Shown here one piece after another: positions 9,401-17,593 of a DNA stretch of 64,000 nt. The stretch lies in NCBI GenBank assembly GCA_009761415.1, contig QUOL01000020.1, positions 1-64,000 on the forward strand, written 5' to 3'. The position numbers and the translations under genes are program-made. This stretch comes from Sarcomyxa edulis. Taxonomy: Eukaryota > Basidiomycota > Agaricomycetes > Agaricales > Mycenaceae. Each line of letters opens with the position of its first letter. The first letter of the stretch is position 1. Below the pieces are notes generated by a model. It searched no databases, had not been told where the DNA came from, and saw only the letters and a list, made by a program, of their open reading frames with translations.

Positions 9401-11772
9401 AAGTGTCTATGGTTTCGTGTCGGGAATTGTACATGATAAGCGTGCAACTTGCACTAGCACTAAATGTACATGGCATTCCCTTTGGTGGTTTGAATTTTAT
9501 TTTTGCTGGAGATTTTGCTCAATTGCCTCCTGTTGGCAGTGGTGGATCCTTATACAGTGGTTTTGTAGGGACTCAGCGCACTTCTAACATGTCTGTGGCT
9601 TCACAGGAAGCTGTAATAGGCAAGGTGCTTTGGCATCAAGTTACTACCGTAGTGATTTTGAGACAGAACATGAGACAAAAGTCTCAAACGGTAGAAGATA
9701 GTAATTTACGAACAGCTCTAGTCAATATGAGATATGCAGCGTGTACACCAGGAGATATTGCATTTCTTCGTACACTAATATCAAGCAATGAACCAGGACA
9801 TAAACACGTATCTCAGAAAAAGTTCCGGAACATATCTGTAATTACAGGATGGAACGTACAAAAGGATAGGCTGAATGAACTGGGTGTTCATAGATTTTCA
9901 ACAGACACGGCACAAGCTCTTACAGATTTCTTCTCAACAGATGCATTGAATATCAAGATATCAAAGATTGACAGAGGAAAAACCTCGCGAAATAAACTCA
10001 AGGCTGCACGCAATATAAATCCCAATCTTCAGTCTGCATTATGGACATCTGGGCATGCATCAAGTCAACACATTCCGGGAAAATTGTCCTTGTGTATTGG
10101 GATGCCTGTCATGATTAGACACAATTTTGCAACTGAGCTCTGTATCACCAAGGGTCAGGAAGGTGTTGTATTTGGATGGCAAACGGCAAAATGTCCTACT
10201 GGAGAGTTGGCATTAGATACACTGTTCATTAAATTACTCAATCCACCAAAGGAGATAAACTTACCTGGTCTACCAACTAATGTTGTACCTATTCCAAGGA
10301 CATCCCAAGTAATTACCTGTGAATTGCCATGTGGATCTACTGTTACGGTTGATCGCCTTCAAGTTCAAGTTCTTCCTAATTTTTCAATGACTGATTATGC
10401 TGCACAAGGAAAAACCAGACCAATTAATGTTGTTGAGTTGAATAAGTGCAGAGATCACTGTTCTTATTACACATGCTTATCTCGAAGCTCAACAGCAGAA
10501 GGCACTATTATACTACAAGGATTTGACTCAACCAAGATAACAAATGGTGCTAGTGGTTATCTTAGACAAGAGTTCAGAGAACATGAAATCTTAGATGAAA
10601 TCACAAAACTCAGATATGAAGGAACATTGCCAGCTCATGTGATAGGTGAGTTGAGAAACCCTCTTATTCGATCCTATCAGAATTGGAAAGGACCACAGTA
10701 TGTCCCAGAATCCGTTCACTCTGCATTGAAATGGACATCACATGATCCAATGGATCTTCTTGCTGTGGCAACAGATAGTCCTTGGGAGATACTAAACCGC
10801 CGTAAGACTGGAGTTATAGTCAATCAGATCAATCAAAATGAAACAACACAGCCTACTAGTCTGAAACGTAAGCGTGCTACAAACGACAGTTCAACACAAG
10901 ATAGTAGAGAAGTCAGACAACATATGGAAATGCCAGAAGATATCTGCCCCAAAGGTCTGATATGGGATAGTCAAAATTGGAGTTGTGCATATGATTCAAT
11001 ATTGACAATCATGTGCGATATTTGGTTGCAAAATCCTCAGAAATGGTCAAGGAGATGGGCAACCACAAGTGCATCTCTAAAATTACTGTCTAAAGGGTTG
11101 AAATTGGTGGCAAAGAATACAGCTACAAAGGAAGCTATACGTGATCAGCTAAGACATCAGCTCCACGATGCTGATTCAAACATGTTTCCTTATGGTACGA
11201 CTGGTACAGCAGTAGGTGATATTGCAGAGTATATCAACAACCGGGAATCAGCTGGTATAACAAAGACGCACTGTTTATCTTGTGGATATGTTGTTCCCAA
11301 TTCATCAATAGCTTCTATACATGATGTAATGAGCTTACCGCAGGTTATTCCGGGAACATTGTCACCAACTGTAGCTGATTTTATAAAAAGGAAAATAGGC
11401 CGTACATTGAACCAAAACTGCCCAGACTGTTTTGAATCCTCCAGAGAACATAAGTTGTTCAAAGGCACTGAACTTGTACGGATTCCACATACCATGACCT
11501 TTCATTTCATATCTACTGAAGCAGTACTCACATACTCTTTTGCATTACCGACACCAGATGGAAAGGTAAATTACCGATTGAGAGGGGTGATTTATTATGG
11601 GGATTACCATTTTACCTCCCGCATTGTGTCAGAAGATGGAACTGTATGGTTTCATGATGGACAGACTACTGGGTCTCAAAGCACAAGAGAAGGATCCCTC
11701 AGAGACACTGAAATTGACTTGCATTCTTGTAAAGGGAAGACAATCAAACTTGCAATATATGCCCGTAGATAG
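3433..11772 (+). CDS. Helitron Rep-helicase with C-terminal ubiquitin-protease-like domain
   Basis: A single uninterrupted ORF of 2,779 codons encodes a Helitron transposase, the rolling-circle replication initiator plus PIF1-family helicase. Visible modules in order: an N-terminal minisatellite-coded region (about residues 90-220); Cys-rich putative zinc fingers; the Rep HUH motif (His1129 and His1131 in LTLHLHLLLW); the two-tyrosine motif YISDYVTK (Tyr1364, Tyr1368); the PIF1 helicase with Walker A GGMGGTGKS (1906-1914), a DEVSM Walker B near 1990 and AGDFAQLPPVG near 2025. The last 270 residues resemble a ubiquitin-specific protease: NWSCAYDS with Cys2518, two CxxC pairs, and GDYHFTS with His2726 followed by WFHDG. 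All catalytic residues I can check are present, so it may be active. The true start is uncertain: the first ~550 residues are unlike core Helitron proteins and an unrecognised intron is possible. Element ends were not found. Confidence 0.93.
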   Translation: MLVKIDIQLVLCALVACTGILIPHLCPNVLYGFEDMVPMSRVSYGALPSENLIPIRVSTSYNLSVMEHTCVVQDLLFTLQTAVTCLSSKASSSSPRSGRDLARQKSSSLNPRSGRDLARQSSSLNPRSGRDLARQKSLSLNLRFGKDIARQDCLSLNLFSGKELAQWKPYPLDLFFGKEIAQWEPYPSDLFFGKEIARQHFTSPNFSLGIELATQKLSLSIWPLSLGTSADASYMLSCTNLPVYLSNWNIYSQIAYTIIHNYMYTIIATCGRILYSICQQESEVWFCILGQLSCNYLQSLTFMVIKCRLLNLCCIRNTYRKHDFLVMASKLRANVMILYSYTFRHRLFTSVLKLMTVISIIELLILSNGRTDVTNICEYSDYAHVRGGASARGLKLWSADSIRPYAVNYIKVKVAEDADKFKFVGYMSKEKAIQYNVLHPSHAVVDIDISILSNSLAKKDMFTVCNSHKISVLSMSTLAVLRNTLHNHNCDKCDEQFVSVFEPISIVGRKETNQKYNKKRKSNNKHQLYSPAYQRNKKAKQEESKMRKKLAIRRTRAAKFPPPPLSDKLMETIISRFCADTSPDTFMEAGCAVCGQLTPVTQLTLLTELNCDLSILAVAGVTRLERKVVTDPIEEMNGPILDETCDRICVTCEGCIRDGNVPVHALANGLWIGKIPLELQDLTFAERILIARVRHNKCLMRVSSGRAKMSANCIMFSNPTLKVYKILPPSHEELDEVLAFIYTGSAQPTEDDFKRTPMLVRRNKVAVALRWLKLNHIDYGDLIISQDNLDSYPLNGVPVTVDYKIFEDNVVSNKLPDAMSSHDNEMEEGTESGPCTFAVHGLTGDEYENLSMSAIKIRALEHLAKDGHTLGIGHAETPQSMYDNPQAYPQMFPWLFPFGHGGIGNSLIQKKMGESAQKKHYLMHHDKRFQMDLYFPMIAFNHEQIKGGVTGSVILAKRQKFAHISNRLLNIAPDVLTDLATRMISGERVKPVNSEEQACFDLLEDLDHVGGHVKGSLTSKKYMRNEIWSLISFLGAPSWFITFSPADNSHPICLYFADSEEVFKPAIRLADERNLLVARNPVAAARFFDFMVKMFIKHILGVDESHPGIYGKTSGYYGTVEQQGRLTLHLHLLLWIKGALSPQEIRKRLMDRDSPFQKELIAYLESVHVGEFLTGKMADIKSKVPYVPPSTKGIHRIIEPTIAPPHSNYQNPTQTLPEAPPARCQRNACIKCTKCSNVKSWWSKFKETVDDLIFRSNVHTCRDASETADAPNIAELDGGSKKPKKKAAKFEVKGCTKADGSCSARFPREVVEVSSVDPKDGYLHIKKLEPMVNTLTPGVTFLLRCNSDVTSLLSGTAIKAIVAYISDYVTKQSLKTYQIFAAVKHIFEKNSDVMSGTSARKEVARRLMLQIVNSLTSKLEIGSPMASMYLLGNPDHYTGHTFVVFWWKSYVSRVMDAWKPESNELSNNVDLSEHVLDKVIIKKEGDTYIGSSVVDDYIYRPDRYENMSLYEWIQTSDKKKRSRVEMEEFRTSLNIPDEIISEEDDVDQSDGDTEDEYEEYYESTEDAADQYLDLEEDNWYDDQKSSSASPRCKRYAFEVNHPQYFTHSVVCRRNRLDTVPNFVGGSLPRCDQGDREYYCCTMLTLFKPWRNGSTLKGEVQSWDHTFTTYKFTKRQTELIANFNIRYECNDARDDYHAKMKMKNKGGQDSFPGHRDHIFGYSDDALNDMNGTHFGMDEFLADGDGGETSMEELLFPGPKFSRQLRDMKLIEQIAKGAGWLNPSPDGVDMVDTNIYQPEKYLTASKWKSVVQEERQNLLKARLKNLPDILENDTQSLHEVKTSKPDDVRILEADYFNKNFKAQQKETQELIDHTAKEFDLNEEQERAFRIVANHASSPNVKQLKMYLGGMGGTGKSRVILSLIQFFNKRKESHRFLVVAPTGTAAALLNGSTYHSVFGVRTGAGAEGVKNVSSSIAQVRERLQGVEYIFLDEVSMVSCRELYMISVQLALALNVHGIPFGGLNFIFAGDFAQLPPVGSGGSLYSGFVGTQRTSNMSVASQEAVIGKVLWHQVTTVVILRQNMRQKSQTVEDSNLRTALVNMRYAACTPGDIAFLRTLISSNEPGHKHVSQKKFRNISVITGWNVQKDRLNELGVHRFSTDTAQALTDFFSTDALNIKISKIDRGKTSRNKLKAARNINPNLQSALWTSGHASSQHIPGKLSLCIGMPVMIRHNFATELCITKGQEGVVFGWQTAKCPTGELALDTLFIKLLNPPKEINLPGLPTNVVPIPRTSQVITCELPCGSTVTVDRLQVQVLPNFSMTDYAAQGKTRPINVVELNKCRDHCSYYTCLSRSSTAEGTIILQGFDSTKITNGASGYLRQEFREHEILDEITKLRYEGTLPAHVIGELRNPLIRSYQNWKGPQYVPESVHSALKWTSHDPMDLLAVATDSPWEILNRRKTGVIVNQINQNETTQPTSLKRKRATNDSSTQDSREVRQHMEMPEDICPKGLIWDSQNWSCAYDSILTIMCDIWLQNPQKWSRRWATTSASLKLLSKGLKLVAKNTATKEAIRDQLRHQLHDADSNMFPYGTTGTAVGDIAEYINNRESAGITKTHCLSCGYVVPNSSIASIHDVMSLPQVIPGTLSPTVADFIKRKIGRTLNQNCPDCFESSREHKLFKGTELVRIPHTMTFHFISTEAVLTYSFALPTPDGKVNYRLRGVIYYGDYHFTSRIVSEDGTVWFHDGQTTGSQSTREGSLRDTEIDLHSCKGKTIKLAIYARR
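3708..4090 (+). repeat. 48-bp coding minisatellite in the Helitron ORF
   Basis: About eight units begin with a GGCA[GA]AGA..TTGC core at roughly 3724, 3772, 3817, 3865, 3913, 3961, 4009 and 4057. The spacing is 48 bp except for one 45-bp unit. Each unit codes for 16 residues of the type RSGRDLARQKSSSLNP. The first three units are nearly identical and later ones diverge. As 48 and 45 are multiples of three, all frames repeat and several stay open on both strands. Confidence 0.9.
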
Positions 11773-14700
11773 TATATGTTGGTAGATAGAATAATAATTC
11801 TCAATATGTATTTAAATTGTACGTAAAAAAACCTGGACTCGTATTGCCGTTTACCGGCCTCACCGGCAAGTTGCAACATGTTGCCTTGGCCCCCACAGCG
11901 TTGGCCCTCGAGTTTGATTTGTGGGCGACGCGTACGGCTGTACGTCGCTCCGTTTGTTTCTATGCCTTGTTCGCATGTTCACTGTACTGCTGTGGACTGT
12001 GGACTTCGAGTTCTATCATCGAATTTGAGAGTGTGAGTTGAACGGCGTGAGTTGAACGGCGATTCCGAGGCATGTGATGCTGTGCTGAACCCGAAGGGTG
12101 CAAATGTTGACCGGACGTGATTGTCGCCTCTGAGGTAGCTCTGCCCGAGTTGTTATACGAGTTTGTTCAGCTACCCAAGGGCAGCGAGTATGGAGGGTCG
12201 AAGGTGGTCTAATTCCAGTTCCTCCTCGTTCTCCACTACTCTTGATAAATCGTACTCGTTGCATTGTCGCGTGCATGTCGATAGCGTGAATGGTGGGGCA
12301 TCTCGTGGATTTTGTACTTTTATGAAACATGCGAATACGAGTCCTACGAGTGACGTTGCCGTGCTATGGGAATAAGGTGTATGGTAGGTATGTGAGTTGC
12401 ATTGTGTGCGTGGGTTTCAGATTGCGTATGGCCGCGATTAGGGCGAACGGTGGTGCCGGAGATATTGTGGTGAACTTGGGGTTGGAATATCGTATCGCTG
12501 TGGTGGACTCCAAAAATCCATCCTAGTTCAGCTTCTGTTCCCATCCTACGGTCTAAGCTCATGCCACACGCGCGTCCTTGATGAAGTTAACAAAATATGG
12601 AAAGCGAGTTATAGCGGGGTCGTTGTATTGTCGTTATGGTCATTGAGTCTGAACCTTTGATGGTTGACTCGTGGGGTGCCGCATGTGGTGATCAGGCACT
12701 ATGCATGGCTGTTCGTTATCTCGTAAAGGCGGGTTGGCCGTCGAGTAAGGGGTTGAATCTAAATGCCCGCCAAGGACCATTCGCTTCGAGGCGTGGTCGA
12801 CGGTGCAAGTAGTCCAGAGTAATGCCGTTCGGGGTTGGAGCGTGCATCGGTCCGACTATCAGTATGTCGGTAGACTGCCTGTGTACATTGGGTTCAGTCC
12901 GATTTCAGGAAGGCCGTGCGCTGGTTCGGCGGTCCATATGGCCAAGGCGTCTATAGCTCGAGGTCCATGGTTCGAGCGGACATGTAAGTCCGGGGTACGC
13001 CGCCCCCTCCGTGTCCTTGGATTCACGGCCTTTGGTGAGTTCGCGTTTACCGAATCTTGATCCAGGTAGGTGTGTATGTGAGGATAGTTAAGCTAGTAGC
13101 TAGTTAGCGGAATATCAGGGCCCATAACCTGTGAAGATGGATGGATTGGCAGGTAGCGGTACGCGACTAAGGAACAACGTGACTAATCCAGGCTACTTAT
13201 GGGTACGCGTCTGTAGCTGACTAGGAGGCTCATGTACGGAGTGAGTCATCTCCTCCAACAACTTATGCACACCTATTATACCCAATCCGCTTACCACTGA
13301 TTCTGGATACCGTGTATTACATATTTGAATTCTTACTCAATCTTCACTCGACGCGTTCACGATACACGTGACACAAGTCACCCCGTCACAACTCAAGGTT
13401 GCCAGTGCGCTATCAATTCATGATTGGTTGTTTGGTAACTTGTTCCTAACTCGACCCACATCTGCAAATTTCTTGACGTCTCATCTTCTAGTGGCTTGCC
13501 TAATGCTTGGATTCGTACTGCTAGAATCTCGTGTCACCGAGCAATCTCTGGATGTCCGAATACCCGTAAGCCACTGACGTATGGTAGTATACTTATGGCT
13601 TCCTTTCCTGGCTATTCCGACTGCATCTGCCTTGCGAAAAACAGCCATCGTCAGTATATCGTCTGTGCGTGGTGGCTACTGACTGGAGACCTATGTCCAC
13701 AATAAAATTCCCTCTAAACATTGTATTGACCACTGTCTCATCCTTATTCAGTGCTGGGACGCAGACCGGGGACTTGACCACATCCAAGTTTGTCTATACC
13801 GTGGGTGGGTGAACATCTTCTTCGAGCGCTCTATATCAGAATGCACTGACTGACCCCAGTTGCTTTCTCAGTTTCTCACCGAGTTTAAATTATTACAGCG
13901 GGCTGTACAAGATCGTTCGACATTGATTCAAAACTTCCCGTCTCGTACTGCACCCGCAAGAAGGCCGTGCGCGACTCTCCTCAAATTCCGTTTCTCCGAC
14001 CCCCAAGTGAGAATTGTCTCACTCTTTATAGTCAAATCATGAAGACTTGCCGTGCGTGTAATCTGTGTCAATATAGTTCTCTCTGACCGGTGACGCTGAT
14101 GTTCTAGTCATTCTGTGTCTTATCGAGTCTTATCTCTTCCTCGCATCAAGCACGGTAACCGTGTCCCTCACTCTCTTTCGTAGCTGTCAGTTGACATAGG
14201 TGACGTTCATTCCAAAGAGTTCCACTACGCCGACATGCTCCCCAACTCTCGAAATAAACCGGCGCCCGATTAGCCTGACCCAAATTCTGTTATCGGAACA
14301 TTCTCCGGCCCGCTAGCTTGTTCGACGCAGCATCATGACAATATCTCAAGTGGTGGAAAAATCCTAACCTTGTAGCCAAGTAAGGGTACCCCTTGACTCA
14401 AACCAAGGGCTCACATATCGAGTAAGATCTTCCAGTATACCCAGGCTTGAACCTTGCTAACTCCTATCTGTAGGCCACTCTTCCCCTTCTTGTGTTCTCT
14501 TCTCAGTGGTCCGCATATCGAAAGGTCTCACCGTCCCATCCTTTTCAATTGAAGCGGCTACCTCGTCTTTGCTTTGTCCTTTCGCGGAGTCTCCATGCGG
14601 TTTGACATGTTCCCGCATGGACAGCATTACATACGTGCACCACGATTGGGGCTCCAAAGGTCCTACCATTGTATTTCAGTTCATCTTCCACGTCAATCAT

Positions 14701-15353
14701 GATGACCACTTGTGGCATCAGTGTCTTGTGGAAGGATGCGTAAACCCGATTAATGTCCTTAAGGACCGCACCGGCTTTCCAGGACGCGTTCTAGCTTTTA
14801 TCGTTGTGAGTCAAATGAGTGCGAATTAATGACCGTGAACTAAAACTCCCGTACTAGTCTATGTGGCTCCCTAGATACGGCATCAAGAGAAAGTTGGAAG
14901 ACTTGTCAAACTTTTCTATCAACCACTTCCCGTCCTCTAATCCAAATCGGTGCGGTTTGCTCAGTTGCACAGGAGACCATGCAATTTGACCCATATTCAT
15001 GTCGTCAAAGGCGGCGTCCGAGACAGTAGTACAAAAAAATTAATGTGCACGTGAGAGGCTCAGGCAACGGTTCGTGGATTGAAAAATCTCGTTGGAGCCC
15101 GAACGATCCCGTCAACATTCCACTGACTGACAGGACTCGATGGATGCCTTGTAAACGGCATAGTACTGCACGTCTTTGGCAGGTCTCGGGTGTCGTAAGG
15201 CCCAAGTTGATAACCCGCTTTGAGATGAGAATGTAAATAAATACATAATTAATGATTACATAATGAAATTTCTGTTAACCCCATTTCCTCCGCTCAAGCC
15301 TTAAACCAGTCTTGTGGCGAAACTCTCGTCAATCCGATAAATATTTCATCGCC
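11773..15353. other. Gene-poor stretch downstream of the Helitron
   Basis: No ORF here looks like a gene; the longest are about 100 codons and match nothing I know. Two GC-rich hairpins lie just after the Helitron stop (11844-11869 and 11925-11948). A 14-bp unit, TGAGTTGAACGGCG, is perfectly duplicated in tandem at 12034-12061. The rest looks like unique, non-coding sequence or very old repeat remains. No simple C-to-T depletion pattern is obvious by eye. Confidence 0.5.
12034..12061. repeat. Two perfect tandem 14-bp units
   Basis: TGAGTTGAACGGCG occurs twice back to back in the non-coding stretch after the Helitron. It has no evident function. Confidence 0.85.
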
Positions 15354-17331
15354 ATGGCACCAGACCTGCCAGGATTCAAAGCACAACCACAGGCGTCTGG
15401 GTCTGAACACAAGGCAAGGGGGGCCAACAGGTCAACGAAAGTAGCGGGGAAGCTCAAGGTGCTACCTGAACAACCGGAGCCCTCTGAACTGCCATCCAAC
15501 AGCAGTCGAAGACTTCCGAAAGACTCAGAGGAGAGCATTGGGACAACAGGAGATAGCGATGATGGAGACATAGAAGACGACGACGAAGATGTTGAAGAAG
15601 TTGAGGTGCGCCGCAAATTTCCACCCAAGGAGCATGGCAAAATTCCTCACCGCGAAGGGCAATAGATATATAACCAAATATCACTAATTCCTGACGGGAC
15701 GGCTCGTAGAGACGCACTAAGATTGACGAAGAAAAAGGCCAAATCGTTACCGAGAGTAACGGCGTATGCCACTGCGAAGTAAATACATGAACATGTTGGA
15801 CATGCGAGCTTACTGACTTAACTTGACTTCAGCTCTTATCGTCTGCCCGACCTTATGAAATTCTTCAATGCCCGTCAGACAGCATACCATACAAACGCGA
15901 AGCTGATCGACGAAGTAATCTACACTCCATATGTATACGATCCACCCTCTTCAAACGCTGGCGATACGCCCGAAACAAGGCTTTCTCAAGGTCGACAACC
16001 TCGGGGTCCTACTGGCGACCTCCTTGGAATCCCAGAATTGGTGCCAGAAGATGAAGGCGAGAACGGGGGACGTACGAGGAAAAAGAAAAGTAAATTCGAC
16101 ACTACCGCAACTGAAGCAGAAATATTCCTTTTCGACTATGGAACGGTGGTCATCTGGGGGATGACAGAAGCTCAAGAGAAGCGTTTTCTCTCATCAATGT
16201 GGGTACGACCAATACTCGTACACATCCTCTCTGACCTGCTATGTCTAGAAAACGGTTTGAGGTCGAGAAGCTTGGTAAATGAATCCAACAGCCCAACTCG
16301 TATCATCTGTTCAACTGTTTTCAGCCCCAGAGGACGTCGAAATGGAAGACCTCAATTATTACTACGCAAATTACAGTCGGTACGTTCGGTGCTATGATCG
16401 CAACGCCTTGATGGTCTGCTGAATCTTTCCAGAATATACAATGATGTGATTACCCTACGGAAGGGTTCTAGTTATATGTGAGTCTCGAGTGCACGTCTCT
16501 TTCTTCGTATCTGACCTTCGTCCGACGACCAGGACAAAGCTTTCTCTGTCCCATGCACTGTCCCAATCGGTCAAAATATCTCTGGTAAGTTCTTTGTGGC
16601 ATTTTTAGGTCTCCACACAAGATTCAACCGTCCCGTCACCAGTTCGAAAATCTCATATCCAATACAATCGAGGAAACCAAAGATATCCCAGAAATCATCA
16701 GCCAAACCGGCAAGATTGGTATGCCTCACAAAGGCAAGTTATCATGGGCTACCTATTCATTCGCAGCTAATCGAGTCGCAGAAATCATGCAGAAAATCGG
16801 GCAGTTGTTCTTACTACGGACTAACATAAATTCTGTCGGATCTGTTCTTGACTCGCCGGTACGAAAGATGCATTCCTTTGGCCATTGACTCTCCTAACCT
16901 TCTGCGTATATAGGAAGTCTTCTGGGTGAGCTTGCTCAAAATTCGGAGCTATAGTCCAATACTTACGAAAAATTGATTCGGAAAAAATGCAGAGTTTTCC
17001 TGATCTTCAACCTCTATACGAGGCATCTCGGACTTACCTGGAGATTCCCCAACGTATCAACCTACTGAATACCCGCGTTGAAGTAAAGCACATTGCACGG
17101 TTTCGAACTCAACTTTCTAATGCTCTTCATCCCTCCTAGGTCCTCCAGGATATGCTGCAGTTGCTCAAGGAATCCGTCTCTAGCAAACACAACGAATATC
17201 TGGAGCAGGTCGTCATTGCCCTCATTGGCATCGAAATTGGTGCGTCAATTCTTGCCTTGCCGATCGTAATCTTTTCTGATCTCTGGACAGTACTTGGAAT
17301 CATTACTATCCTGGTGGATTTGCTATCGTAG
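15354..17331 (+). CDS. RMD1: RMD1/Sif2-type DUF155 mitochondrial inner-membrane protein
   Basis: Thirteen exons can be joined: 15354-15605, 15666-15778, 15833-16198, 16249-16274, 16325-16379, 16433-16477, 16533-16584, 16643-16733, 16782-16858, 16914-16925, 16993-17082, 17140-17239, 17291-17331. The product carries DUF155 hallmarks: KKKAKSLPRVTAYATA, EIFLFDYGTVVIWGMTEAQE, EDVEMEDLNYYYANYS and VLDSPEVFWSFPDLQPLYEA. It ends in a hydrophobic helix followed by LVDLLS, as in yeast Rmd1 and the RMND1 family, which support mitochondrial translation and sporulation. The N-terminus is low-complexity and acidic. I chose Met15354 (MAPDLPGF) over an in-frame Met at 15312. Intron 8 uses a GC donor (GCAAGT at 16734) and exon 10 is only 12 nt. 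The first intron is an exact multiple of three and ends in an in-frame TAG, so retaining it would truncate the protein. RMD1 converges on SEC5, with 262 bp between the stops. Confidence 0.9.
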
Positions 17332-17593
17332 ACTTCACACCGTGACCTGCGCTGGCACGAGAAGCACAGACCCACAATCTTGTAGAAATAATCGCTCCTG
17401 CTGGGTTAGCATTTGCTAACCGCTGACGTTTCGTCGCCGTGGAGTTGACAAGTCCCTTGTTGCAAGTAAAAAAAAACCCCAAGATTGGGTGGTTGGATGG
17501 GAGCTCCGCAAGCGATCATTACAAGTCATCAACGGTTCATTAAAGGTCCATCATTATAGTTACATTCCGTCTATACAAGTCATCAACTAGCCA

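Noticed and set aside
15312..15665. A self-contained 117-codon acidic protein
   Set aside because: It is RMD1 exon 1 read into the first intron; splicing at 15606/15665 gives the conserved continuation YNQISLIPDGTARRDA.
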